The notes beneath the pieces were generated by a model that saw only the letters and a program-made list of their open reading frames with translations, was not told the DNA's origin and made no database searches. Below, piece after piece: positions 8,314 to 16,397 of a DNA stretch of 34,756 nucleotides (position 1 is the first letter of the stretch; every line of letters begins with the position of its first letter). The DNA is from Clostridia bacterium. GTDB lineage: Bacteria; Bacillota; Clostridia; Lachnospirales; Anaerotignaceae. Position numbers and translations under genes: made by a program. The stretch covers positions 1-34,756 of the forward strand of contig RZZU01000027.1 of assembly GCA_009929735.1 (NCBI GenBank), read 5' to 3'.

Positions 8314-8546
8314 AAATTAAAATTATAAAGCCTATCATTTAAAATTGCAAGCGAAATAAAAAAAATTAAAAATGTAAATATAGTTCTATACGCATGAAAA
8401 AGAGTGGGTTATAATGGTTATATACAAAAGGGTGCAATCAAAAAAGAGGAAAAAGTGCTTTTAGCGGGAAACGTTAAAACAAGAGATGCTTTGAGCTTTG
8501 CAGAAAAATAGTAATACTGTAATTTTTATGAGAAAAGGGTAGGTGT

Positions 8547-9413
8547 ATGATGAAAGATATGAAAATAGTGGTGGTTGACGATTCTCCTTTTTCGGTGGCG
8601 ATGATAAGCAAAATCCTTGCGGATAAAGGTTTTGAAGTTATTGGAAGTGCAAATTCATTACCGGAAGCGGTGGAAGCTGTTTCAACTTTGAAACCGGATA
8701 TTGTGACTATGGATATGACGATGCCGGATGCAGATGGCCTTGAATGTACAAAAGCCATTCGTGAGATAGATCCAAACTTGAAGGTAATCATCATCAGTTC
8801 TATGATGGATGAGGAAATTTTACGCAAAGCAAAGAAGGCTAAAGTGTCCGGATACATACAAAAACCAGTTGATGGTGATGACCTTTCTTTATTGATTCGA
8901 AGAATTACGGCAGATGAAGAGTTGTTTGTTGAGCTAGAGCGATTATATTTTACTGTATTTAAAGAAGCTCTAACGGATACCTATAATAAATTTTTCAAAT
9001 CAATCCCCAGTTATAAAAATTTAAAGATAGTAAATGATGAGTATGCTTCAAGAGGAATAACAGTGGTAATGGGAATAATTGGAAAATACTCTGGAAGAAT
9101 GATTTTCGATATGTCCATCGATTCTGCGAGGAGCATAGCCTCTGTGTTATTAAACAAAGAGGCTATGGCAGAAGATTATGTGATTAATATGATGGGAGAA
9201 GTGGCTAATATTATTGCTGGAAATGCATGCTCCATGTTAAACAAGAAGAATGAAATCCTTGGATTGCGTGTTGCTCCGCCCACAGTGGTATATGGAGAAT
9301 CGATTACCATTTCAAAGCTAAAATTGGACACAGTGACTTCTGTCGAAGCAGATACTGTTTTTGGGGAAATTTATATGAGTTTAGGCTTTAACAGGAGTGA
9401 GTATAATGAATAA
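8547..9413 (+). CDS. Response regulator fused to a CheX-type phosphatase domain
   Basis: Residues 1-120 are a CheY-like receiver: acidic pair Asp11/Asp12, phosphoacceptor Asp56 in VTMDMTMPD, Ser84/Ser85, and Lys106 in QKP. Residues 140-288 form a CheC/CheX-family domain with the catalytic ExxN motif (Glu218-Val-Ala-Asn221). CheX dephosphorylates CheY-P, so one chain carries both a phosphorylatable receiver and a phosphatase fold. No DNA-binding or c-di-GMP output domain is present. It is translationally coupled to a stand-alone CheX gene that starts 8 nt before its stop. A role in damping chemotaxis or a related signalling pathway is inferred; no other che genes are in the window. Confidence 0.85.
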   Translation: MMKDMKIVVVDDSPFSVAMISKILADKGFEVIGSANSLPEAVEAVSTLKPDIVTMDMTMPDADGLECTKAIREIDPNLKVIIISSMMDEEILRKAKKAKVSGYIQKPVDGDDLSLLIRRITADEELFVELERLYFTVFKEALTDTYNKFFKSIPSYKNLKIVNDEYASRGITVVMGIIGKYSGRMIFDMSIDSARSIASVLLNKEAMAEDYVINMMGEVANIIAGNACSMLNKKNEILGLRVAPPTVVYGESITISKLKLDTVTSVEADTVFGEIYMSLGFNRSEYNE

Positions 9414-9864
9414 AGAGATTATAAATGCATTTAGTAATGCTGTATTAAACGTGATGCCCATGTTGGGAATTGGGGACATAAAATTTGTAAGCGAAAAAAG
9501 TTATCATAAGCAATTGGAAGCCGATGGGGTCATGGGGATAATAGGCATTATTGGGGAATTAACCGGAAATGTATATTTTGCCATGGATGAGGACTGTGCG
9601 AAAAAGATTGCTTCTTATATGATGGGCGGCATGGAAGTGGCAGAATTTGATGAGCTTGCACAAAGTGCTATTTCTGAATTAAGTAATATGCTGGCAGCCA
9701 ATGCAAGTATGATGCTTTCCGAAACAGGAATAATGATTGATATTTCAACGCCAACTTTAATGAATGGTGTGTTTACGGTAAGTTTTAGTTTTTTAAATGT
9801 ACTGTGCTTAGAGATGCTGGTAGAAGATATGCCATTTCATGTATTTTTATCCTTTAAGGAATAG
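9406..9864 (+). CDS. cheX: CheX-like chemotaxis phosphatase
   Basis: A 152-residue single-domain protein of the CheC/CheX family with the catalytic ExxN (Glu91-Leu-Ser-Asn94) and the repeated GxIGxxGxxxGNVYFxM strand pattern. It resembles the C-terminal half of the upstream protein, so the pair probably arose by duplication and may form a CheX-style heterodimer. A GTG at 9397 is in frame, but the ATG at 9406 is chosen because AGGAG (9393-9397) is 8 nt upstream. It is followed by the hairpin at 9933-9985. Confidence 0.82.
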   Translation: MNKEIINAFSNAVLNVMPMLGIGDIKFVSEKSYHKQLEADGVMGIIGIIGELTGNVYFAMDEDCAKKIASYMMGGMEVAEFDELAQSAISELSNMLAANASMMLSETGIMIDISTPTLMNGVFTVSFSFLNVLCLEMLVEDMPFHVFLSFKE

Positions 9865-9932
9865 CATCAATGCACAGACTGCTCATTGAAATCTTTTCTT
9901 GTCCATAGGATACCAGTCAAAATTAAGAAAAT

Positions 9933-9985
9933 AAAAAAGACTGTGCAGAAGCCTCCCGTTTTAGGGTTATTCGCATAGTCTTTTT
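9933..9985. terminator. Hairpin terminator, copy 1 of a local repeat
   Basis: The outer arms, AAAAAGACTGTGC (9934-9946) and GCATAGTCTTTTT (9973-9985), pair over 13 bp with one G-U. A small inner CCC/GGG stem lies between them. A-tracts and T-tracts on both sides let it work in either direction; here it would end the cheX transcript. A near-identical element lies at 11771-11824. The remainder of 9865-10275 shows no gene. Confidence 0.8.
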
Positions 9986-10275
9986 CTGTAGTATAAGAAC
10001 AGCAATGGGATTTTGTAATCAAACAATAAATAATTAATAAAAGTCGAAAATACAGGCACGTAGCGAATAAGCAGACTAGAGTATAATACATTTGCAGAGC
10101 TATACAGAAACGGCTAGGTACAACAGCTTATCAGGACACAAAATTGCGAACTTCTATTGATACTAGCAAATATAGCATTTCTTCTGTGAACTGTCGTAAA
10201 AATAGAAATCTTTATTCAAGTCAAAAGTACATAACTTTTTCTGTTTTGCAAATACTTGTTTTGAGGTGATATTTT

Positions 10276-10428
10276 ATGGCAAAAGACAGCCAGATCGATC
10301 CAAAACCGATTCGTAAAGAAAAAGCGCACGGCGGGCCTACCATGGCAGAGAGCGCACTTGACGGAGAAGGGCGAAACAACAAAAAACAGTCAGGAAACCG
10401 TCACAAGCCGGGGGCAGATAAGGGATAA
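10276..10428 (+). CDS. Small basic hydrophilic protein of unknown function (50 aa)
   Basis: A good ribosome binding site (TTGAGGTGAT, ending 6 nt before ATG) starts a 50-residue frame. It has no hydrophobic segment, is rich in Lys, Gly, Asn and Asp, and ends HKPGADKG. Its central MAESALDG is conserved in the decayed copy at 8187. That conservation plus the RBS argues for a real gene. I do not recognise the family. The composition (Gly, Asn, Lys, no Cys or aromatics) suggests a disordered or nucleic-acid-associated protein; a small spore or stress protein is one guess. Confidence 0.6.
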   Translation: MAKDSQIDPKPIRKEKAHGGPTMAESALDGEGRNNKKQSGNRHKPGADKG

Positions 10429-10833
10429 GTTGAATGAATGGGATTTATGGAAATGATTCTCTCATTCAGCGGTCCTCTTCTCTTCAAATGAGGGGTACTT
10501 GCAAAATGGAATAAGGCAGAGTACAAATTTCAGCTGAATATGAAGTTGTTATAAAAAAACGTGCGTTTTAGAAAAATGATAAACCAATTCTACCAAACGT
10601 TTTACGTGATGTTTATGAAAAGGTTGACAGTTAGGCAGTTTATAAAATTTCTGTCAATGAAACAATGAAATCAAATAAGGCTTTCCATGATAAAAAATCA
10701 AGGGAGGCCTTAAATTATGCGATGGGGGACTTGAGGAGTACGAAAAAGGCATAAGTGGCTAGAACATCATTGTTGCAATTTTGCATAAATACAATCTTTT
10801 GGGTGCCCGTAATGATTTTGCTTTGCAGGACAA
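10429..10833. other. Intergenic region without recognised gene
   Basis: About 400 bp of AT-rich sequence between the small protein and the 3' end of the leftward HD gene. The only structure I see is AAGGCTTTCC...GGGAGGCCTT (about 10678-10712), a 10-bp stem with G-U pairs. It could terminate the leftward HD transcript but lacks a long T-tract. Short frames near 10577-10670 do not resemble anything I know. Confidence 0.4.
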
Positions 10834-11622
10834 TTAAAGCAAAGAGGAAAGCAATGGAGGTGCAGTTGAAGATAAGTGCAATGACCCATCTTCTATGCCG
10901 CATTTTAGCATAAATTCTTCTATATTCATTTTTTCATCCTCTGCCTGACTGCCGATACGTCCCATTCGATCACAGAACCCTAATAATGCGATTTCTCTAA
11001 CGTCTGTTTCAGACTTCATTCCCGAAATATCTGCAAATGGCAAGCCTTTAAGAACGTATAATGGATGCATATGATATTTGACCAGCTTGCTGACCTGTCG
11101 AATTTGTTCCTCATCCTCCGTTAGGGGAGATAAAAATTCAACAGCCATTTGCATTCCTACGGTATCGTGGTCATAGGCTGTAATTCTGCCTTTGCGTGTC
11201 CGAGTGGTTTTTGATTTTCCAATGTCATGCAAAAGGGCTGCCCACATAAAATGAACGGGGGTGCAGCTTTGTCTGCGCAATTGTGCTGCTTGATCGACTA
11301 CCAAGCAAACATGATTCCAGACGCATCCTTCTGGATGATAAATTGGTGATTGAGGAATCGTATCTAATATTTTCAGCATTGAGAAAGGGTGTTCATCAAA
11401 GCTGCCTTCTGATAGCAATCTATTTAAGTATTCTGACGGCTGCAAATCTGAACATAAATGTTTTGTTAATTCAGTATACAACTGTTTTGGTGTCAAAGGG
11501 TTTTCTTTCATTCCTATAGACTGGGCTCTTTCGGCTACTTTTTTGTCTTTGTATGCAGTGGTTGCCTTTTCTAAGCTCATTTCGTTGATAAGGTTCTCAT
11601 TTTCTGCTTTCTTGTTTTTCAT
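10834..11622 (-). CDS. HD-domain phosphohydrolase
   Basis: A 262-residue protein whose C-terminal two thirds form an HD domain: His104 (NHVCLV), the His132-Asp133 pair in LLHDIGK, His152-Asp153 (YDHD) and a later HMHP. The layout resembles the HD part of tRNA nucleotidyltransferases and related HDIG proteins, but no nucleotidyltransferase domain is present. The first 50 residues are charged and probably flexible. GAGGTGAT precedes the ATG on the minus strand. It stands alone between two terminators. The substrate is unknown; phosphomonoesterase or nucleotidase activity is expected from the family. Confidence 0.75.
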   Translation of the reverse strand: MKNKKAENENLINEMSLEKATTAYKDKKVAERAQSIGMKENPLTPKQLYTELTKHLCSDLQPSEYLNRLLSEGSFDEHPFSMLKILDTIPQSPIYHPEGCVWNHVCLVVDQAAQLRRQSCTPVHFMWAALLHDIGKSKTTRTRKGRITAYDHDTVGMQMAVEFLSPLTEDEEQIRQVSKLVKYHMHPLYVLKGLPFADISGMKSETDVREIALLGFCDRMGRIGSQAEDEKMNIEEFMLKCGIEDGSLHLSSTAPPLLSSLL

Positions 11623-11770
11623 TGTATCACCTCAGACTTTATTTTTCTCTGAACGTGATTGCAATATTCGTATTAAAAAAGATAAAAGTCAATTATTCTT
11701 TATGCTATTCACTTGAACATAAATTTTGTCTAGAAAACTTGGATAATATTTTGAAAATATAATGGGAAAT

Positions 11771-11824
11771 AAAAAAGACTATGCAGAAGTTTCCTTTTTA
11801 GGATTGTTTTGCATAGTCTTTTTT
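11771..11824. terminator. Hairpin terminator, copy 2 of a local repeat
   Basis: AAAAAAGACTATGC (11771-11784) and GCATAGTCTTTTTT (11811-11824) pair perfectly over 14 bp, with a small inner TCC/GGA stem in the loop. It lies 38 bp beyond the dctM stop and would terminate the leftward TRAP operon. The sequence and two-level fold match 9933-9985. Confidence 0.85.
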
Positions 11825-11861
11825 TATGACGGAATTGCGAAGGGATTTTATTATAAATCCA

Positions 11862-13148
11862 TTAATATAACATATTCACCAAAATGGTTGAAACTGCTGG
11901 AATGTAAGTAATCAACAGCAGATTGATTACCAACAAAATATAAAAGGGTACAGCCTCTTTGATAAAGGCAGCCGTTTTACACTTGGTAATTCCACAGGTA
12001 ACAAACATCAGTGTTCCCATAGGAGGGGACAGAGCACCAATTGCATTGTTAAAAATATAAATCATAGCAAACTGAATTTCATTGATTCCGTAGCTTGCTG
12101 CAATAGGCGCAAGAAGGGGAACCAAGATAATCATGGATGCGTTGCCCTCGATAAACATACCAACAATCAACAAGAAAATATTTACAACCAATAAGAATAT
12201 GTACTTATTATTAATTGTACCTACAATCCATTCTGTCAACTGCTGAGGGATACGTTCCTTTGTTAAAATCCAAGAAAACGCACTGGCAGCTGCAACAATG
12301 AGCATAATAGAGGAAGTTGTGCAAACGGTTTCCTTCAAACCCTGGAATGTATTTTTCAAGTTCAGTTCCTTATAAAATATGCCAAGGAGGACAGCGTAAA
12401 GAATTGCAATTGCACCTGCTTCTGTCGCCGTAAAGATGCCCAAACGAATACCGCCAATGATAATGATGGGTAAGCACAAGGGTAAAATTGCGGGTTTCGC
12501 AGCAGAAATAAATTGCTTTGCGGGAACCTTTTCCTTATAAAGAGGCTGATAGCCACGTTTTATGGAGATGGAGCGTACCAAAATCATCATACTAGCGCAC
12601 AATAAAGTTCCAATGCCCAAGCCTGACATGAACAGCTTCCCAATGGACACATTGGCGATACAGCCGTATAAAATCATGGCAATACCGGGAGGAATCAATG
12701 GGGTTATCATAGAGGAGGCAGCTGTAACAACAGAGGAAAACTCCTTAGAGAAGCCCTTTGCTTCCATTTCGGGAACCAGCATTTTAGACTGCATTGCGGC
12801 GTCAGCCAAGTTGGAGCCGGACAAGCCGCCCATTAAAGTGGAAAGCAATACGTTTACCTGTGCCAAGCCGCCAGACATACGCCCTGTGAGTACGGCACAG
12901 AAATCCATAATTCGTTTTGTAACTCCAGTATAGTTCATTAAAATACCGGCACATACGAAAAAGGGGATTGCCAACAAAGATATACTTTCAACACCCGTAA
13001 TCGCTCTTTGGGCAAACATAATGGTGTTTATTGTCGGATTAAAAACAAAATATATTGCGGAACCGCCTAAAACGGATAAATATACTGGAACCTTTATAAA
13101 TAAAAGCACCAACATGACAATGGCGGAAAGAGCAAGAACACTATTCAC
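11862..13148 (-). CDS. dctM: TRAP transporter large permease (DctM)
   Basis: The 428-residue transport subunit of a TRAP carrier, with about twelve hydrophobic helices and typical motifs: IPFFVCAGILMNYTG near residue 60, GGLSGSNLADAAM near 110, ITPLIPPGIAMILYG, and SPPMGTLMFVTCGI near the C-terminus. It couples uptake to sodium or proton gradients. Its start overlaps the end of dctQ by 8 nt. It is the last gene of the leftward arm of the aldonate divergon, so the likely cargo is a sugar acid. Confidence 0.93.
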   Translation of the reverse strand: MNSVLALSAIVMLVLLFIKVPVYLSVLGGSAIYFVFNPTINTIMFAQRAITGVESISLLAIPFFVCAGILMNYTGVTKRIMDFCAVLTGRMSGGLAQVNVLLSTLMGGLSGSNLADAAMQSKMLVPEMEAKGFSKEFSSVVTAASSMITPLIPPGIAMILYGCIANVSIGKLFMSGLGIGTLLCASMMILVRSISIKRGYQPLYKEKVPAKQFISAAKPAILPLCLPIIIIGGIRLGIFTATEAGAIAILYAVLLGIFYKELNLKNTFQGLKETVCTTSSIMLIVAAASAFSWILTKERIPQQLTEWIVGTINNKYIFLLVVNIFLLIVGMFIEGNASMIILVPLLAPIAASYGINEIQFAMIYIFNNAIGALSPPMGTLMFVTCGITKCKTAAFIKEAVPFYILLVINLLLITYIPAVSTILVNMLY

Positions 13149-13644
13149 TTTCTACCGCCTCCTTTGCTTCGGATTTAACACCCTTGAAGAGGGCATAGAA
13201 ATAATTTAAAATCATTAGAATAAAAGATACCGGTGCAATACCATAAATTAATGTATAAGGAATTTCCAACATAGGGGTCGTACGCCCGCTCTTTATAAAG
13301 AGCTGTATAAAGCCGATGCTTTGAATAAATAAGTAAGAAATTACTGCAACAACAACGATTGAAATAATAACGGTAAATACTTTCTGAATCTTTTGGGGCA
13401 TTAAGTCAACAATCATTTCAATCGCAACATGGTTGCCATAACGGAAAGCCGCACCTGCCGATGCAAAAACAATCCAAACCATGCAGGCAAGCTGAACCTC
13501 TTCCAGCCAAGTGAAGGGCGCACCAAAGGCACGGCGCCAAATAACGCCTAAAAACGTAAGAGTGATAAGAATTGTAAGTACCAAAGCTGCAACCAATACG
13601 TCTAAATTACCAAGTATAGATAAGAATATATTATTTTTCTTCAT
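13141..13644 (-). CDS. dctQ: TRAP transporter small permease (DctQ)
   Basis: A 167-residue membrane protein with four predicted helices. It shows the DctQ pattern: WRRAFGAPFTWLEEVQLACMVW in the second segment, RYGNHVAIEMIVD, and a C-terminal IYGIAPVSFILM. It anchors the large permease and is needed for transport. A strong hairpin separates it from dctP, which may set lower expression of the membrane subunits than of the binding protein. Confidence 0.92.
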   Translation of the reverse strand: MKKNNIFLSILGNLDVLVAALVLTILITLTFLGVIWRRAFGAPFTWLEEVQLACMVWIVFASAGAAFRYGNHVAIEMIVDLMPQKIQKVFTVIISIVVVAVISYLFIQSIGFIQLFIKSGRTTPMLEIPYTLIYGIAPVSFILMILNYFYALFKGVKSEAKEAVESE

Positions 13645-13672
13645 ATTTGCTCCCTCAAATCAATTTCTGAAA

Positions 13673-13704
13673 ATTACGGCGGAAGGATCTCCTGCCGCCG
13701 TAAT
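13673..13704 (-). terminator. Intercistronic hairpin between dctP and dctQ
   Basis: ATTACGGCGG (13673-13682) and CCGCCGTAAT (13695-13704) form a perfect 10-bp GC-rich stem with a 12-base loop. On the minus strand it is followed only by TTTTCAG, a weak tract. It is therefore better read as a partial terminator or RNA-stabilising hairpin that boosts the binding protein relative to the permeases. Confidence 0.7.
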
Positions 13705-13726
13705 AATCAGTTTTTATGGATGTGAT

Positions 13727-14776
13727 TTATTTAGCAGCCATTGCAGTGCGAACTGTGTCATAAAGACCTTCGGACCAACCGAATGTGTCGCCCATATCGT
13801 AGAATGCCTTTGCTTTTTCACGGAAACCAGCCATAACTTCTTCCGTAGGTTCTACAACGGTTACGCCTTCGTCTTTCATCTTCTGCAAATAATCTGCTTC
13901 AGATTCTTCCTGAATTTGATTGTTGTAAATACCTGCTTCTTTACCTGTTTCGAGAAGAAGGTTCTGCTGTTCTTCTGTCAAGGAGTTGAACCAATCGTTA
14001 GAGCAAACCCATGTTGTGAAGTTCAAAACGTGACCATCTAAGATCAGGTATTTTGCAACTTCCTGCAACTTACGGCCATACAGTGTTGAAAGAGGATTTT
14101 CTGCACCATCAATTGTTTTTGTCTGCAATGCCTGATAAACATCACCAAGGCTCATGCCTGTGGAAGCTGCACCTAAAACGTCAAAGCCCAAGGATTGAAT
14201 CTGGTTGCTTGGAACACGAATTTTCATACCAGATAAGTCTTCAACTGTGTTAACAGGTTTTACTGTTAAAGTATGACGAGCGCCATATGCCCAGTTGGAA
14301 GCAAGGAGTTTCAAGCCTTTTTCTTCTAATTTTGTTTCCTGTTCTTTATACCAATCGGATTCAATCAGCGTCCAGCACTGATCCCAATTGTCAAACAGGA
14401 AAGGTCCGAAAACAATACCAAAATCGGGTACGCCGTAATCCGCATAGAAAGCACCGTCAGCCAGAGTTGCTACATTTTCGCCCAAAAGCATGGAGTCAAT
14501 TAAGTCGGTTTTGCTGCCAAGCTGGGAGTCGGGATAAAGCACAATTTCCATTGTACCGCCGGATTTTTCAGCAAGTGAATCTGCCCAGTGCTGTAAAGCT
14601 TGTCCAATAGGCTCGGACATGGAATTTTCAAAACCGATTTGCAAGGTTACTTTTTCTGCCGGTGCAGCTGTTTCTGCCGGTGCAGCAGACTCTGCAGGCT
14701 TGCTGGAGCAACCTCCCAAAGAAGCCACGGAGAGTGCCGCAATACACATAGAAGCAATTAATTTTTTAAATTTCAT
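13727..14776 (-). CDS. dctP: TRAP transporter substrate-binding lipoprotein (DctP)
   Basis: The extracellular binding protein of the TRAP system, 349 residues. Residues 1-23 are a lipoprotein signal (SLGGC, lipidated Cys23), then a short Ala/Pro/Glu linker. The body has family features such as GMKIRVP, with the Arg that grips the substrate carboxylate, and GAENPLSTLY. The frame is open to 14908, but the ATG at 14776 is chosen because it directly starts the signal peptide and is preceded by a GGGG ribosome site. The upstream dehydrogenase stop is 55 nt away, so both are one transcript. An aldonate or uronate cargo is inferred from neighbours. Confidence 0.93.
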   Translation of the reverse strand: MKFKKLIASMCIAALSVASLGGCSSKPAESAAPAETAAPAEKVTLQIGFENSMSEPIGQALQHWADSLAEKSGGTMEIVLYPDSQLGSKTDLIDSMLLGENVATLADGAFYADYGVPDFGIVFGPFLFDNWDQCWTLIESDWYKEQETKLEEKGLKLLASNWAYGARHTLTVKPVNTVEDLSGMKIRVPSNQIQSLGFDVLGAASTGMSLGDVYQALQTKTIDGAENPLSTLYGRKLQEVAKYLILDGHVLNFTTWVCSNDWFNSLTEEQQNLLLETGKEAGIYNNQIQEESEADYLQKMKDEGVTVVEPTEEVMAGFREKAKAFYDMGDTFGWSEGLYDTVRTAMAAK

Positions 14777-14831
14777 TTCTTTTTCCCCTTTCAATTCTTG
14801 TTTTTTTTCATATATGATGGACACACCGAAA

Positions 14832-15860
14832 TTATTGGGTGAAATCCAATACAACCTTGAGCATTTTATCGGCATTTTGAGAAAAATCCTCAAAGGCCTG
14901 CGGAGCATCTGTCCATTTGTAGCGGTTTGTAATTACCTTATTTAATTTTACATCATTATTTAATACTAAGTCGATCAATTCTTTAAAATCTTTTTTTAAT
15001 GCGTTTCGTGAACCATAAATATTCAGCTCTTTTTTCTGAATAATGGTAAAGAAGAAATCATCAATGTTTTTCTTTGAAACGCCGATTAAAACAACCTTTC
15101 CACCAAAGCAAGCGGCATCAATGCAGTTTTGGAAGGTAACAGGCAGTCCCACTGCTTCAATTGTAACATCAAAGCCGTTTTCATCTGTTAATTCAGAAAC
15201 GCCTTTTTGAAATGCCTCGGAAGAACTGTTCAAAAGCTTATGGTCAATTGCAAAGGTTTCGTAAGCATAATTCAATTTTTCCTCTGCCACATCGCAGATG
15301 GTTACCTCCGCACCTTTTGCCTTTGCTGAAATGGCTGCTAAAACGCCAATCGTGCCAGCACCCATAATCAAAACCTTGTCACCGGGCTTCACTTCTGCAC
15401 GGGATACGCCGTGATAGCTGATACAGAAGGGCTCAATCAACGCCAAAGTTTCCGCATCCAATCCCTTTCCATCATAGATTCTTTCCACTGGCATGGTGAT
15501 ATATTCACTAAATGCGCCTTCACGCTGAACCCCCATGGTTTGATTATCCTGACATACGTTTACGCTTCCCTTTTGACAGGAATAACATTCGCCGCAATTA
15601 AAATAGGGGTTGCAGGTTACAATCATACCGGGTTTTAGGTCATATTCATTTTCGCCAACCTCAATAATTTCTGCGGAAAATTCATGCCCTGGGATACGAG
15701 GATAGGAAACATAAGCGTTCGCACCTCGGTAAGAGCTTAAATCACTGCCGCAAAGACCGCCAAAAAGAATTTTTAACAGGGCTTCACCTTTTTTGGGAAT
15801 GGGTTTTTCAATATCGGCAATTACCACATTACCAGGTGAATTCATTACAAGTGCTTTCAT
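14832..15860 (-). CDS. Zinc-dependent sugar-acid dehydrogenase (LgoD/RspB-like)
   Basis: A medium-chain dehydrogenase of 342 residues. Catalytic zinc ligands are Cys37 (GLCGSD) and His59-Glu60 (PGHE); structural zinc Cys are 89, 92, 95 and 103; the NAD-binding loop is GAGTIGVLAA near residue 168. Its C-terminal KKELNIYGSRNA recalls L-galactonate 5-dehydrogenase (LgoD/YjjN) and the related starvation-sensing RspB. In this locus it would oxidise an aldonate such as L-galactonate to D-tagaturonate, the substrate of the uxaB product. Other aldonates or polyols such as L-gulonate or L-idonate are possible. It is the first gene of the leftward operon, directly behind the palindrome at 15906. Confidence 0.82.
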   Translation of the reverse strand: MKALVMNSPGNVVIADIEKPIPKKGEALLKILFGGLCGSDLSSYRGANAYVSYPRIPGHEFSAEIIEVGENEYDLKPGMIVTCNPYFNCGECYSCQKGSVNVCQDNQTMGVQREGAFSEYITMPVERIYDGKGLDAETLALIEPFCISYHGVSRAEVKPGDKVLIMGAGTIGVLAAISAKAKGAEVTICDVAEEKLNYAYETFAIDHKLLNSSSEAFQKGVSELTDENGFDVTIEAVGLPVTFQNCIDAACFGGKVVLIGVSKKNIDDFFFTIIQKKELNIYGSRNALKKDFKELIDLVLNNDVKLNKVITNRYKWTDAPQAFEDFSQNADKMLKVVLDFTQ

Positions 15861-15905
15861 AATATATTACCTTCCTTTTCAACAGCTTTTATCTGTTGTT
15901 TTGTT

Positions 15906-15919
15906 TGATGTATACATCA
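15906..15919. promoter_or_regulatory. GntR/FCD operator, leftward arm
   Basis: TGATGTATACATCA is a perfect 14-bp palindrome just downstream of the leftward -10 hexamer. It shares the TGWTGTATACAWCA form of the sites before uxaB, so the same regulator probably represses both arms. Confidence 0.75.
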
Positions 15920-15931
15920 CTCTATAAGAGG

Positions 15932-15961
15932 AGTATAATTGTAATTGCAGGTGTGTGTCAA
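15932..15961 (-). promoter_or_regulatory. Promoter of the dehydrogenase-TRAP operon
   Basis: On the minus strand TTGACA (15961-15956) is followed after 18 nt by TATACT (15937-15932), about 72 nt before the dehydrogenase start. The operator at 15906-15919 would cover the early transcribed region. The remainder of 15962-16338 is very AT-rich and I see no gene in it. Confidence 0.65.
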
Positions 15962-16338
15962 CTTAAAAATCGTTTAGTTCTTAAATTTCAATAGTATAAA
16001 CAATTTTGCGCATGGGTTTTTAAGCAATATTAACAATGGAATTTGCTGTTGACAAAAATAACGATAATAAAACCTATATTTTTTTAGGGAATAGTGCAAA
16101 ACAAAATATAATTTCTATAGTGATGTATCCAAAACACGAATTATTTGTTATTTTGCGACATATTTGCTTTTGTGTATTCGTATTTCAAATTTTTCGAAAT
16201 ACTTTCATTTTCTGTTATTTCTAATCAATAGAATAAGTTCTTAGTGGTTGCTTGATTTGTTATTGGAAAAAATGAAAGGATAAAACATTGTTTCTGGCGG
16301 AAAATTTATGAAAAAGTGTTGAGAATATTAATTTTCTC

Positions 16339-16367
16339 TTTGCAAATGAAAAAATATGTAGTATACT
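16339..16367 (+). promoter_or_regulatory. Putative promoter of the GntR regulator
   Basis: TTTGCA (16339-16344), 17 nt, TATACT (16362-16367), 31 nt before the regulator gene. GTATAC (16361-16366), the core of the operator palindrome, overlaps the -10, hinting at autoregulation. Confidence 0.5.
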
Positions 16368-16397
16368 TTATGCAAATTTTGGGGGAGGCTCATAGGA

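Noticed and set aside
9867..10091. Minus-strand hydrophobic 74-codon frame
   Set aside because: It runs through the bidirectional terminator hairpin at 9933-9985, which explains much of its sequence.
13511..14041. 176-codon plus-strand frame across dctQ and dctP
   Set aside because: Antisense to two certain TRAP genes and crossing their intergenic hairpin; composition unlike a protein.
16036..16224. 62-codon frame in the divergent intergenic region
   Set aside because: No RBS, AT-driven Phe/Ile/Asn composition, between the regulator promoter and the dehydrogenase promoter.
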